Assembly (NCBI RefSeq): GCF_042653205.1
Contig: NZ_JBHSHY010000005.1
Coordinates: 124,001-188,000, forward strand
Direction of reading: 5' to 3'
Length of the DNA: 64,000 nucleotides
Source: Paenibacillus_Z sp042653205
Lineage (GTDB): Bacteria; Bacillota; Bacilli; Paenibacillales; Paenibacillaceae
The position numbers and the translations under genes were made by a program. Under the pieces are notes generated by a model. The model had not been told where the DNA came from, did not search any database, and saw nothing but the letters and a program-made list of their open reading frames with translations. Below, in pieces: positions 43,381 through 52,052 of the stretch (its first letter is position 1; every line of letters begins with the position of its first letter).

Positions 43381-44706
43381 TCACTCGGCCTTCGCCGCGT
43401 CCCCCGCCTGCTTGGGCGGATGAACGAGGAAGAAGATAATGAACAGGGCACAAGCGGACAAGCCCGCGACGATGCCGTAGAGCAGCGCATCGGAGTAGCC
43501 GGCGATCCAGCCGAACAAAGGCGGGCCGAAGGCGACGCCGAGGAAGCGCAGGCTGCTGTACAGCGATGTGACCATGCCGCGGTGCTGCCGGTCGACCGCG
43601 CCGGTGATGAGCGTGTTCAGGCACGGGAGCAGCAGGCCGGTTCCGAGGCTGCTGAGCGAGGCGAACCCGAGCAGCAGGTAAAGGTTGCGGTGCCATAGCG
43701 CGGCGGCAGCGAGGGCCACGCTCATGACGGCCAGGCCGATGAGCATGAGCGCGCGCATCAGTTTGCCGTTGTTTTTGATTTGGCGTCCCGTAACGTAGGC
43801 GGTGATGACCAGGAATAGAAGCGGAATCGCCAGCACGCCGCCTTTGGCGACGCCGTCGATGCGATAGGGCGCCTCCTCGAGCAAGTCCGAGAGGCGGAAG
43901 AGCACGCCGAACAGGATGAACAAGCCGAGGGAGCCCGAGACGAACGCGCCGATCAGCCAGCGCCCCTTCTCCTTGAAGAGCTTGCCAATGTCCTTGACGT
44001 ATTGCCCGAGCGGCAGCGGTTCGGATTTTCCTTCCTTCGGCGCTTCTTGGATGAGGAACATCATGGCGAAGAACGAACCGGCGCAGAAGATCGGGAATGC
44101 GAACAGCGGCATGTACCACGCGATGAGCGCAAGCAGCGAGCCGATGATCGGGCTTACGACCTTGCCGGCGCCGTTGGACGCTTCGATCAGCCCGAGCGCC
44201 TCGCTCTCCGCGCCGTCCTTGTACTTGTCGCCGACGAGCGCCATCGCGATCGGCGACGTGCCCGCGGCGCCGATGCCCTGAAGCGCCCGGGCGGCGATCA
44301 GGAAGCCATAGGAATTCACGACCGCGGCGATACCGGCGCCGATGCCCGCTATGCCGTACACGGCCAGCGAGATCAAGATGACGGCTTTCCGCGAGAAGCG
44401 GTCGGACAGGTAGCCGGATAGCGGAATAATGAGGCCGGCGGCAACGGAAAATAACGTAATGACGAGGCTGGCTTGGAACGTCGAGATGTGCATCTGTTTC
44501 TCCATATCGGGAAGTATAGGCACCAACATGGAATTGCCCAGCACGAGTACGAGCGGCACCGTGGCGAGCGCGGCGTATTCCAGCCATTTGCCGCCGCCTT
44601 TCTCCTTGCTCGGGCGCTTCGCGGTTGCCGATCCGCCGCCATTCGACGCCGTGCGGAGCTTGCCGGGCTTGCTTCCCGCGCCGCGTGATTTCGTTGAACC
44701 GTTCAT
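43381..44706 (-). CDS. MFS drug/metabolite exporter
   Basis: A 441-residue major facilitator with 12-14 helices: long basic N-terminus (about 35 residues), LIIPLSGYLSDRFSRKAVILISLAVYGIAGIGAG (A-like motif in loop 2-3) and ARALQGIGAAGTSPIAMALVGD (motif C-like, DHA antiporter type). The GTGLLLPCLNTLITGAVDRQHRGMVTSLYSSLRFLGVAFGP segment is typical of multidrug-type exporters. Substrate unknown. GGAGG lies about 10 bases before the ATG. Divergent from the thioredoxin gene. Confidence 0.85.
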   Translation of the reverse strand: MNGSTKSRGAGSKPGKLRTASNGGGSATAKRPSKEKGGGKWLEYAALATVPLVLVLGNSMLVPILPDMEKQMHISTFQASLVITLFSVAAGLIIPLSGYLSDRFSRKAVILISLAVYGIAGIGAGIAAVVNSYGFLIAARALQGIGAAGTSPIAMALVGDKYKDGAESEALGLIEASNGAGKVVSPIIGSLLALIAWYMPLFAFPIFCAGSFFAMMFLIQEAPKEGKSEPLPLGQYVKDIGKLFKEKGRWLIGAFVSGSLGLFILFGVLFRLSDLLEEAPYRIDGVAKGGVLAIPLLFLVITAYVTGRQIKNNGKLMRALMLIGLAVMSVALAAAALWHRNLYLLLGFASLSSLGTGLLLPCLNTLITGAVDRQHRGMVTSLYSSLRFLGVAFGPPLFGWIAGYSDALLYGIVAGLSACALFIIFFLVHPPKQAGDAAKAE

Positions 44707-44856
44707 TGATGAATGCCTCCAAGCGATCGAGGATGACCGTCCGGTCTCGACGGTTAATGTTCCCCCTAACTTGAGCTTCCATTCCTGAACATGGTAACAT
44801 GGAGGGAGCGTGCCCAGGCATCGCTATCGACAAAATTCGTTGAAAGAAGGCGCATC

Positions 44857-45423
44857 ATGAAACGATCGATCGTATTGCTCGTCATCGTGCTGATTTTGGC
44901 AGGTGCCGCAGTCTATCAAAATAAAGGCAAGCACGACGATGCGCTTGCCGCTTCGTCCGACATGCTCCCGAAGCCGGGCTACACGGCGCCGACGCTCAGT
45001 CTCCCCGACCTCAAGGAGCAGCCGGTCACCATCGGCGGGAAGAAGGAGCAGCTCACGCTCGTTAATTTCTGGGCGTCGTGGTGCTATCCGTGCGAAATGG
45101 AGGCGCCCGATCTGCAGGCGCTCTCGAAGCAATACGCGGGCAAGCTGCAGATTCTCGGCATTAACGCGACCAGCGCCGACAAGGAGCGGCAAGCCCGCGA
45201 GTTCGTCGATCAGCAGAAGCTGTCGTTCCCGATTCTGATGGACCGCGACGGAGACGCCCAGAAGCTGTATAAGGTCAATTCATTCCCGATCAGCCTGCTG
45301 ATCGACAGCAATGGCATCGTCCGGGAGCGGATCGAAGGCGTCATTACGAAAGCGAAATGGCAGGGCTTCATCGACAAGTGGCTGGACGCCGAAAGCGAGC
45401 AGAAAGCCGGTTCGAGCACCTGA
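44857..45423 (+). CDS. Membrane-anchored thiol-disulfide oxidoreductase (ResA/TlpA-like)
   Basis: A 188-residue protein with an N-terminal helix (residues 5-20) and an extracytoplasmic thioredoxin fold with the active site WASWCYPCEMEAPDL (around residues 77-91) and a cis-proline region VNSFPISLLIDSNG. ResA and TlpA proteins reduce apocytochrome c or other exported thiols. AAGAAGG lies about 8 bases before the ATG at 44857. A terminator shared with the convergent cimA follows. Confidence 0.9.
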   Translation: MKRSIVLLVIVLILAGAAVYQNKGKHDDALAASSDMLPKPGYTAPTLSLPDLKEQPVTIGGKKEQLTLVNFWASWCYPCEMEAPDLQALSKQYAGKLQILGINATSADKERQAREFVDQQKLSFPILMDRDGDAQKLYKVNSFPISLLIDSNGIVRERIEGVITKAKWQGFIDKWLDAESEQKAGSST

Positions 45424-45437
45424 CGCGCGATGCCATA

Positions 45438-45467
45438 AAAGCCGGAGCCTAGGGGCTCCGGCGTTTT
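45438..45467. terminator. Bidirectional terminator between thioredoxin gene and cimA
   Basis: GCCGGAGCC (45441-45449) pairs with GGCTCCGGC (45454-45462), with A and T runs on the two sides. Confidence 0.85.
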
Positions 45468-45481
45468 GCATGCGGATGCGG

Positions 45482-47095
45482 TTAATGATTGATGAGCCCG
45501 AGCTCTTCCCGGGGTTCGTCTTGCATCTCGATTTTGTTCTTGGTGAGCAAGGCGTAGCGAATACTGTCGACGAGCGCTTCCCAGCTCGCTTCGATGACGT
45601 TGCTCGAGACGCCGACCGTGCTCCACGTATTTTTGAAATCGGTCGTTTCCATCAATACGCGGACCTTGGCGGCCGTCGCGTCCTTCTCGTCGATGACGCG
45701 AACCTTGTAGTCGGACAGATGGAAGTCGTTGATGCTCGGGTAAAATTGCTCCAGCGCCTTGCGCAGTGCGTTGTTGAGCGCATTGACCGGACCGTTGCCT
45801 TCGGCCGCCATGTAGACAGGGTGTCCGTCGACGTTCACTTTGACGATGGCTTCGGCGTTCATCGCGTGGCCGTTCGTTTTTTCGACGAGCATCTTAAGCG
45901 ATTCCAGCTTGAAGATTTCCTTCATTTCACCGAACGCGTCGCGCAGCAGCAGCTCGAGGGAGGCATCGGCGCCTTCGAATTGATAGCCTTGGTGCTCGAG
46001 ATCCTTGATGCGTTCCATGATGCGCTTCGTCTTCTCGTTGTTCGCGTTGATGTCGAGACCGAGCTCCTGCGCTTTGGAGATGATGTTGCTTTGTCCCGCG
46101 AGCTCGGAGACAAGCACCCGCTGCTTGTTGCCGACGAGCTCCGGCCGGATATGCTCGTACGTCTTGGAATCTTTCATGATCGCGGACACGTGGATGCCGC
46201 CTTTATGGGCGAACGCGGCATTCCCGACGTATGGCTGAGCGACCGGCATGTGCACGTTCGCGATTTCGCTGATATACCGGGCCGTCTGAGTGAGCGATTG
46301 GAGCTGACCGTCGCTGACGCAGCGGTAATCCATTTTTATTTGAAGCGTCGGGATGATCGAGCAGAGATTGGCGTTGCCGCACCGTTCGCCGTAGCCGTTG
46401 ATCGTGCCCTGCACCTGCCGCGCGCCCGCCTGCACGGCGGCCAGCGTATTGGCGACCGCGAGCTCGCAGTCGTTGTGGGTATGGATGCCGATCGGTGCGC
46501 CGATCTCCGCCGCGACGCGGGAGACGATCGCGTGAATCTCCGACGGAAGGGTGCCGCCGTTCGTATCGCACAGCACGATCCAGTCGGCGCCCGCCTCCTG
46601 GGCTTTGCGCAGCACGGCCAGTGCATAGTCTTGATTATGCTTGTAGCCGTCGAAGAAATGCTCCGCGTCGAAGATCGCTTCCACGCCCTTCTGCTTCAAG
46701 TACGCGAAAGAATCGTAGATCATCGCGAGATTCTCTTCGAGCGTTGTCTGCAGCGCCGTATGTACGTGGAAGTCCCACGACTTGCCGACGAGCGTGGCGG
46801 CCGGTACGCCGGATTCCACGATGCGTACGAGGCTGTTGTCCTGCTCAGCGGTGCTGTGCTTGCGCCGAGTGCTGCCGAACGCGGTCAGCTTGGCGTTCAG
46901 CCGCAAGCCTTTCGCCCTCTGGAAAAATTCGATGTCCTTGCTGTTGCTGCCCGGGTTCCCGCCTTCAATATAATGAACGCCTAACAAGTCGAGCTTTTGG
47001 GCGATTTTGATTTTATCCTCTGCGGAAAGACTGATGCCCTCTCCCTGCGTGCCGTCACGAAGCGTCGTGTCGAAAATGGAGATCGTGTTTCCCAT
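45482..47095 (-). CDS. cimA: Citramalate synthase
   Basis: A 537-residue enzyme of the isopropylmalate/homocitrate synthase family: FDTTLRDGTQGEGISLSAEDKIKIAQKLDLLGVHYIEGG at the N-terminus, metal-binding HTHNDCELAVANTLAAV and NGYGERCGNANL, and a C-terminal LeuA-type allosteric domain (about 405-530). The early motif and length match CimA (TIGR00977), which makes (R)-citramalate from pyruvate and acetyl-CoA for a threonine-independent route to isoleucine. It is a single gene with its own promoter at 47147-47175 on the minus strand. Confidence 0.9.
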   Translation of the reverse strand: MGNTISIFDTTLRDGTQGEGISLSAEDKIKIAQKLDLLGVHYIEGGNPGSNSKDIEFFQRAKGLRLNAKLTAFGSTRRKHSTAEQDNSLVRIVESGVPAATLVGKSWDFHVHTALQTTLEENLAMIYDSFAYLKQKGVEAIFDAEHFFDGYKHNQDYALAVLRKAQEAGADWIVLCDTNGGTLPSEIHAIVSRVAAEIGAPIGIHTHNDCELAVANTLAAVQAGARQVQGTINGYGERCGNANLCSIIPTLQIKMDYRCVSDGQLQSLTQTARYISEIANVHMPVAQPYVGNAAFAHKGGIHVSAIMKDSKTYEHIRPELVGNKQRVLVSELAGQSNIISKAQELGLDINANNEKTKRIMERIKDLEHQGYQFEGADASLELLLRDAFGEMKEIFKLESLKMLVEKTNGHAMNAEAIVKVNVDGHPVYMAAEGNGPVNALNNALRKALEQFYPSINDFHLSDYKVRVIDEKDATAAKVRVLMETTDFKNTWSTVGVSSNVIEASWEALVDSIRYALLTKNKIEMQDEPREELGLINH

Positions 47096-47146
47096 GAATG
47101 CGGTAGCCCCCTTCCTTTATCCCTTTAAAGCAATCATAATTTTATC

Positions 47147-47175
47147 ATTATACCATTAGAAGCAGGGCGCGTAAA
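47147..47175 (-). promoter_or_regulatory. cimA promoter
   Basis: On the minus strand TTTACG (47170-47175) and TATAAT (47147-47152), 17 bases apart. Confidence 0.6.
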
Positions 47176-47206
47176 CGATCGCAGAACGAGCTTTCCAGGC
47201 GGCAGG

Positions 47207-47257
47207 TTGACGTTCCGGCGGGGCGATTGGTATGCTGGTCATACGATCATATGATCG
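47207..47257 (+). promoter_or_regulatory. dinB promoter with LexA-like palindrome
   Basis: TTGACG (47207-47212), 18-base spacer, TATGCT (47231-47236). A perfect 14-bp palindrome CGATCATATGATCG (47244-47257) covers the start site. It equals the Bacillus LexA box CGAACATATGTTCG except for one symmetric change per half-site. Confidence 0.6.
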
Positions 47258-47289
47258 CCTTATTCCAACCGGGAAGGATGAATGCCGCG

Positions 47290-48576
47290 ATGACGAAGGA
47301 GCGGGAAACGGCGCCTCCCAAACGCCGGGTCATTCTTCATTTGGACATGAATGCCTTCTATTGCTCCGTCCATGAAGCGGAGGAGCCGCAGTTATATAAA
47401 GGAAAGGCGACGGCGGTCGCCGGAAGCGTGGAGCAGCGGCGGGGGATCATCGTGACGTCCTCGTACGCGGCGCGGGCGAAAGGAGTCAAGACGGGCATGA
47501 CAGTGCGAGAAGGACAACGCCGCTGTCCGGAACTGATCCTGATCAAGCCGGATTTCAACCTGTACCGGACGTATTCCCGCGGCTTCATGTCGATCGCGCG
47601 GCAGTATACGCCGCTCGTGGAGGCCGTGTCGATCGACGAATGCTACCTCGACATAACGGGCTCGTCGGCCTTAGGCGAACCGCTGCAGATCGCGCGGGAC
47701 ATTCAGCAGCGGATCAGAACCGAGTGGAACCTGCCTTGCTCCATCGGCATTGCCCCGAACAAGCTGCTGGCCAAGATGGCGTCCGACATGCAGAAGCCGA
47801 ACGGCTTCACCGTGCTGCGCATCCGCGACGTGCCGGAGCTGCTCTGGCACAAGCCGTGCGACACGCTCTTCGGCATCGGGCGCAAGACGGCGGACAAGCT
47901 GACGAAGCTGAACATCCGCACGATCGGGCAGCTTGCCTCGGCCGATGAGGCGATGCTCGTCAAGCATTTCGGCGTCGTCGGCTCTTGGATGAAGTCCGCG
48001 TCGCACGGCTACGATTACGCGCCGGTCCATGCCGAGCGCGAGCGGAACAAGTCGATCGGCCATACGACGACGCTGCCGAGGGACGTGACGGATCCGGAGG
48101 AAGCCCACCGCATCCTGCTCAACCTAGCGGACCAGACCGGGAGGCGGATGCGCCATCAGAAGATGATGGCGTCGACCATTCAGATCGTCATCCGGCGGCC
48201 GGACATGACGACGATCAACCGTTCGGTCACGCTGCCGGTCCCGACGGACGCCGCTTCCGATATCCACCGCGAGGCGTGCAAGCTGTTCGACAAGCATTGG
48301 AAGCGCGGAGAGCCGGTGCGCTTGCTCGGTATCACCCTCCAGAACCTCTCGCTGCAGGCGGAAACGGCCGTGCAGCTGGATTTGTTCAGCTACGGCGAGC
48401 AGCCGAAGAAGGAGGCGCTGACGCGCGCGATGGACATGCTGCGGGACAAATTCGGCGAGGATGCGGTGCTTACCGCGGGCATGCTAGGGGACGATCCGTC
48501 GGCGTTAATTCGCAATAAACGAATTCGCGGGACATCCTTGCAAAGGGACGAGCATATGTTATATAGTGATGATTGA
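47290..48576 (+). CDS. dinB: Y-family DNA polymerase IV
   Basis: A translesion polymerase of about 428 residues: HLDMNAFYCSVHEAE near the N-terminus, the catalytic VSIDECYLDITG around residue 115, helix-hairpin-helix DTLFGIGRKTADKLTKL around 205 and a little-finger domain ending near 350. A C-terminal tail follows. The start is uncertain: ATG 47290 is 12 bases after GGGAAGG, and ATGs at 47278 and 47251 are in frame. The promoter and palindrome upstream place 47251 inside the operator, which disfavours it. Probably damage-inducible. Confidence 0.9.
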   Translation: MTKERETAPPKRRVILHLDMNAFYCSVHEAEEPQLYKGKATAVAGSVEQRRGIIVTSSYAARAKGVKTGMTVREGQRRCPELILIKPDFNLYRTYSRGFMSIARQYTPLVEAVSIDECYLDITGSSALGEPLQIARDIQQRIRTEWNLPCSIGIAPNKLLAKMASDMQKPNGFTVLRIRDVPELLWHKPCDTLFGIGRKTADKLTKLNIRTIGQLASADEAMLVKHFGVVGSWMKSASHGYDYAPVHAERERNKSIGHTTTLPRDVTDPEEAHRILLNLADQTGRRMRHQKMMASTIQIVIRRPDMTTINRSVTLPVPTDAASDIHREACKLFDKHWKRGEPVRLLGITLQNLSLQAETAVQLDLFSYGEQPKKEALTRAMDMLRDKFGEDAVLTAGMLGDDPSALIRNKRIRGTSLQRDEHMLYSDD

Positions 48577-48648
48577 AGGTTGTATACTTGGGAAATGAAA
48601 GCACTTCCGTAAGTTTTTGAAACTTACCATTAATAGGAGGGAACCACG

Positions 48649-48885
48649 ATGTCGAAGTTTACTTGGGTTGAGAAAGATACATGCATTGCTTGCGGAGCTT
48701 GCGGAGCAACGGCACCGGACATTTACGACTACGACGACGAAGGCTTGGCTGAGGTTATTTTCGGCAACGACGGTAACCACGGCAATACCGAAATTCCGGA
48801 AGATTTGTACGACGATCTGCAAGATGCGGCGGACGGCTGCCCGACGGACTCCATCAAAATCGCTGACACGCCTTTCAATAACTAA
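48649..48885 (+). CDS. fer: 4Fe-4S ferredoxin
   Basis: A 78-residue ferredoxin with CIACGACG near residues 11-18 and a distant DGCPTDSIKI (around 62-71), ligating one 4Fe-4S cluster. The acidic, Asp-rich middle matches the Bacillus Fer type that gives electrons to cytochrome P450 and other enzymes. AGGAGGGAA precedes the ATG. A strong terminator follows, so it is a single gene. Confidence 0.93.
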   Translation: MSKFTWVEKDTCIACGACGATAPDIYDYDDEGLAEVIFGNDGNHGNTEIPEDLYDDLQDAADGCPTDSIKIADTPFNN

Positions 48886-48915
48886 TACATCCAATCGCAT
48901 AGTAGCGGCGGAGAT

Positions 48916-48949
48916 CCCATTCCCTGTTTCGACAGGGGATGGGGTTTTT
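48916..48949 (+). terminator. Rho-independent terminator after fer
   Basis: A 12-bp stem with one wobble (48916-48927 with 48932-48943), TTCG tetraloop, then five T. Confidence 0.88.
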
Positions 48950-49032
48950 CCTGTTTCTTCGATAATTCGGCAGAGCCAATTCTGGTAAAGATCTATTAGA
49001 ATAGAAGATCGGCTATTAGCCTGGATTTGGGA

Positions 49033-49149
49033 GTGACGATAAAAAGCGGCGTCCTTCTCGCTTCCTCCAGGCCGGCCGTGGCGCTATTCCGCCTGCAGCC
49101 GGCCGAGGACGAGACGAACCCCGCCGTCGTATACGAATGGCTTGATTAA
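49033..49149 (+). CDS. Possible 38-residue protein or gene remnant
   Basis: A GTG-started frame (or TTG at 49027) whose codons are GC-rich at the third position like the neighbouring genes. The product ends PAEDETNPAVVYEWLD. No clear ribosome site precedes it; GGGAG touches the GTG. It may be a small gene or the remainder of a larger one. It ends 9 bases before the convergent small membrane gene. Confidence 0.22.
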   Translation: MTIKSGVLLASSRPAVALFRLQPAEDETNPAVVYEWLD

Positions 49150-49158
49150 CTGGACCGA

Positions 49159-49299
49159 TTACTGGTCCACAATAAGAAGAACGGCCATGACGGCGACGAT
49201 GACGACGAAGACCGATCCGATCCAGATGAGCGCTTTTTTGTTGACCTCTTCCTTTTGTTTCGTTTTCATGATGGGCGGTTTCTTTTTAGCGTGGCTCAT
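49159..49299 (-). CDS. Small single-helix membrane protein
   Basis: A 46-residue protein starting MSHAKKKPPIMKTKQKEEV. A basic N-terminal region is followed by one hydrophobic helix (about residues 24-44: ALIWIGSVFVVIVAVMAVLL) and a VDQ end. AAAGG lies about 10 bases before the ATG at the complement of 49297-49299. The classic positive-inside pattern argues for a real micro-protein; the function is unknown. Confidence 0.55.
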   Translation of the reverse strand: MSHAKKKPPIMKTKQKEEVNKKALIWIGSVFVVIVAVMAVLLIVDQ

Positions 49300-49490
49300 G
49301 CGGATCAACCTTTCTCGGGAAATAGGGATATGTCTTTATTGTAATCGGTTTCCGCCGCCGAAACAACTGCTTCGCGCGCAGCGAACGGCCGCCGCGGCGG
49401 GGAGGGCGGCGGCCGGTACTCTTTCTTTTTCGCCCCCGACTTGATAAACTGTTCGATAGAGCTAAAGACGCAGAACGGAGTGACTTCGAC

Positions 49491-50591
49491 TTGTTATACA
49501 CGAAAATTGCCAAGCCTTATTTCTTCCGCATGGACGCCGAGAAAGCCCATCATCTGGTCATCGACGGGCTGCACACGGCCCGGCGGGTGCCCGGCGTTCA
49601 GGCCGTGATGCGCGCCATGTATGGGGTCGCGGATGCGAAGGAGCTGGAGACGAGCCTGTTCGGGCTGCGTTTCCCGCACCCGATCGGCCTCGCGGCGGGA
49701 CTCGACAAGAACGCGAAGGCTGTCGACATGTTCGCCAACATCGGCTTCGGCTTCGCGGAGGTCGGCACGGTGACCCCGAAGGGACAAGCCGGCAACGAGC
49801 AGCCGCGGCTGTTCCGCCTGCCGACAGACGAAGCGCTCGTCAACCGGATGGGGTTCAATAACGACGGCGCCGCCGCGATGGCGGAGCGGCTCGGCCGGTT
49901 GGGCCTGCACCGCATTCCGATCGCCGTCAATATCGGCAAGAACAAAACGACGCCGAACGAGCTCGCCCACGAGGATTACCGGGCCTGCTTACGGCAGCTT
50001 TATACATATGGCGACTTCTTCGTCGTCAACATCAGCTCGCCGAACACGCCGGACCTGCGGGCGCTTCAGCACGGCGACGAACTGAAGCTGCTCTTGTCGG
50101 CGGTGATGGAGGAGGCCGGCGCCCAGGCGGCGAAGAGCGGCGCGGCCCGCAAGCCGGTACTGGTCAAGATCGCGCCGGACATGACCGCGGAACAGCTCGG
50201 ATACACCGTGGAGACGATCGTCGCGAGCGGAGTGAACGGCATCATCGCCACCAACACGACCATCGGCCGCGACGGACTCCGCCATCCGAACGCCAAAGAA
50301 ACCGGCGGCCTGAGCGGCAGGCCGCTTCGCGAACGTTCGACGGAAATCGTGCGCGAGGTGTACCGGCTGACGGGCGGACGGCTGCCCATTATTGGCTCCG
50401 GCGGCATCTTTACGGCGGCGGATGCATACGATAAAATTCGCGCGGGTGCAAGTCTTGTAGAAATTTATACGGCGCTCATTTACAGAGGGCCGGAGCTTCT
50501 CCGCGAGCTCACGGAAGGACTTAAAGCTTTATTGAAGAAAGACGGATATACATCGATCGTGGAAGCCATAGGAGCAGATCATCGGTCTTAG
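49491..50591 (+). CDS. pyrD: Dihydroorotate dehydrogenase, quinone-dependent (class 2)
   Basis: A 366-residue enzyme of pyrimidine synthesis. The N-terminal extension (LLYTKIAKPYFFRMDAEKAHH...) that binds the membrane and quinone marks class 2. The core has PIGLAAGLDKNA, VNISSPNTPDLR with the catalytic Ser and an IIATNTTIGRDGL segment. Many Firmicutes use class 1B (PyrD plus PyrK) instead. The TTG start follows GGAGTGA by 8 bases. It is 15 bases from the next gene. Confidence 0.94.
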   Translation: MLYTKIAKPYFFRMDAEKAHHLVIDGLHTARRVPGVQAVMRAMYGVADAKELETSLFGLRFPHPIGLAAGLDKNAKAVDMFANIGFGFAEVGTVTPKGQAGNEQPRLFRLPTDEALVNRMGFNNDGAAAMAERLGRLGLHRIPIAVNIGKNKTTPNELAHEDYRACLRQLYTYGDFFVVNISSPNTPDLRALQHGDELKLLLSAVMEEAGAQAAKSGAARKPVLVKIAPDMTAEQLGYTVETIVASGVNGIIATNTTIGRDGLRHPNAKETGGLSGRPLRERSTEIVREVYRLTGGRLPIIGSGGIFTAADAYDKIRAGASLVEIYTALIYRGPELLRELTEGLKALLKKDGYTSIVEAIGADHRS

Positions 50592-50606
50592 ACAGGAGGC
50601 GGCCGG

Positions 50607-51410
50607 ATGGACGGAAGAGACTGGGGACTATTTTTGCAGCCATATGAGCAGGCAGTGGAAGAATTGAAGGTCAAATTGAAGACGCTCCGGGCCGAACTGA
50701 AGAATCGGGAAGCGTACGCGCCGATCGAGTTCGTCACGGGGCGGGTCAAGAAGATTTCGAGCATTTTGGAGAAGGCCAAGCGGCTGTCGGTGCCTATGGA
50801 GAAGATCGATACCGGCATCGAGGACATCGCGGGCATCCGCATCATGTGCCAATTCGTCGACGACATCCACCGGGTCGCGGCGCTCATTCGTTCGCGCAAG
50901 GATCTGAAGCTCGTTTATGAGAAAGACTATATTACGAATTTCAAGGACAGCGGGTACCGCAGCTATCATATGATCGTCGAATATCCCGTTCAGACGGCCA
51001 TCGGGCTCAAGCACGTGCTGGCGGAAATCCAAATCCGGACGCTGGCGATGAATTTCTGGGCGACGATCGAGCACTCGCTGAACTATAAGTATAAAGAAAG
51101 CTTGCCGGAGGACGTGCGCGACCGGCTGAAGAAAGCGGCCGAGGCGGCCGCGCAGCTCGATACCGAGATGTCGAGCATCCGCAACGAGATTTTGGATGCG
51201 CAGCGGGATTTCGAAGAGAAGTCCAACATGTATTCGAGCGTGCTGAGCGACATTCAGGAGCTGTACTTCTTCCGGCGCGTCCGCGAGGCGGTCCAGTTTC
51301 AATTGAAGTTCAACGAAGTGTGGGAGAAGGAAGACGCGTTCGCGATCCGCATGCTGTCCGACGAGATCAAGTCGGCGATCCAGCGCGCGAAGAAGGGCGG
51401 AGCGAACTGA
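50607..51410 (+). CDS. Small alarmone synthetase (YjbM/RelQ type)
   Basis: A 267-residue single-domain (p)ppGpp synthetase with no HD hydrolase: RelA/SpoT synthetase motifs IEDIAGIRIMCQFVDDIHRVA (around residues 71-91), KDYITNFKDSGYRSYHMIVEYP and EIQIRTLAMNFWATIEHSLNYK. The C-terminal helices are typical of tetrameric SAS1/RelQ. It should raise alarmone levels under envelope or other stress, next to the long Rel at 9.3 kb. Strong AGGAGG site. The next gene's ATG follows the stop codon directly. Confidence 0.92.
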   Translation: MDGRDWGLFLQPYEQAVEELKVKLKTLRAELKNREAYAPIEFVTGRVKKISSILEKAKRLSVPMEKIDTGIEDIAGIRIMCQFVDDIHRVAALIRSRKDLKLVYEKDYITNFKDSGYRSYHMIVEYPVQTAIGLKHVLAEIQIRTLAMNFWATIEHSLNYKYKESLPEDVRDRLKKAAEAAAQLDTEMSSIRNEILDAQRDFEEKSNMYSSVLSDIQELYFFRRVREAVQFQLKFNEVWEKEDAFAIRMLSDEIKSAIQRAKKGGAN

Positions 51411-51866
51411 ATGGCAGCGGCGCATCCGTATGACGAGAAATTCGTCCGTTTCATCGTGCTTTTCAACGTCGACGAGGATTACTTCGAATGCCATGAAGTC
51501 ATGGAGGAGCTGTGGCTCGAGGAAGGCCGGAGCACCCTGTATCAGGGGCTGCTGCAGGCCGCGGTGGGCCTTCATCATTGGCGCAACGACAACTTCTCAG
51601 GCGCGGCGAAGCTGTTCGCCCAAGGGGAGAGTAAGCTGGCGGCCTATCCGGACGAGACGTCGGGCCTCGACCTGGGGCAGCTTCGCGCCGATATCGCGGA
51701 CAGCCTGGCGCTGCTGCGTCCGTACGCGGCAAGCGCCGGCACGGACGCAGCGGCGCCGCCGGCATTTCGGCCGTTCCGCCTGCGCGTGACCGACGAGCGC
51801 CTCCGGTCGCTGACGGACGCGCTCGCCGCGCTGCCGGCTTCGGAGCGGCTCGGACGCGACGAGTAA
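51411..51866 (+). CDS. DUF309 protein
   Basis: A 151-residue protein whose first half is a DUF309 helical domain (FVLFNVDEDYFECHEVMEELW-like pattern and YQGLLQAAVGLHHWRNDNFSGAAKLFAQG). The second half is Ala/Arg rich and poorly conserved. Function unknown. It starts right after the alarmone synthetase stop, so it is translationally coupled, and ends before a strong terminator. Confidence 0.8.
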   Translation: MAAAHPYDEKFVRFIVLFNVDEDYFECHEVMEELWLEEGRSTLYQGLLQAAVGLHHWRNDNFSGAAKLFAQGESKLAAYPDETSGLDLGQLRADIADSLALLRPYAASAGTDAAAPPAFRPFRLRVTDERLRSLTDALAALPASERLGRDE

Positions 51867-51903
51867 CGAATCGCCGCTGGCCCCGGGCCGCAGCGCGGCG
51901 GCC

Positions 51904-51954
51904 GCCGATGGAGCCGGGTCTCCGCGAGAGACCGGCTCCCGTCGGCGTTTTTTT
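51904..51954 (+). terminator. Terminator after the DUF309 gene
   Basis: A long interrupted stem (CGCCGA...GGAGCC...GTCTC with GAGAC...GGCTCC...GTCGGCG) and a T run at 51948-51954. Confidence 0.8.
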
Positions 51955-52001
51955 GTCAGATGGCGGCGCGTATGCGGCTGGCACGGCAGAAGGGCGAAAG
52001 G

Positions 52002-52030
52002 TTGGTCCGGCCGCGGCTTTAAGGTACAAT
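52002..52030 (+). promoter_or_regulatory. Promoter of the pseudouridine synthase gene
   Basis: TTGGTC, 17-base spacer, TACAAT (52025-52030). The -35 is imperfect. Confidence 0.5.
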
Positions 52031-52052
52031 GGTGGAGGGAGTTGAACGACGG

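Noticed and set aside
47172..47196. A second LexA site (GAAC-GAGC-TTTC) before dinB
   Set aside because: One half-site is wrong and it lies upstream of the -35; the palindrome at 47244 is the better candidate.
49491..51866. pyrD class 2 next to an alarmone synthetase as a regulatory module
   Set aside because: The genes are adjacent and probably cotranscribed, but nothing in the sequence shows a functional link beyond position.
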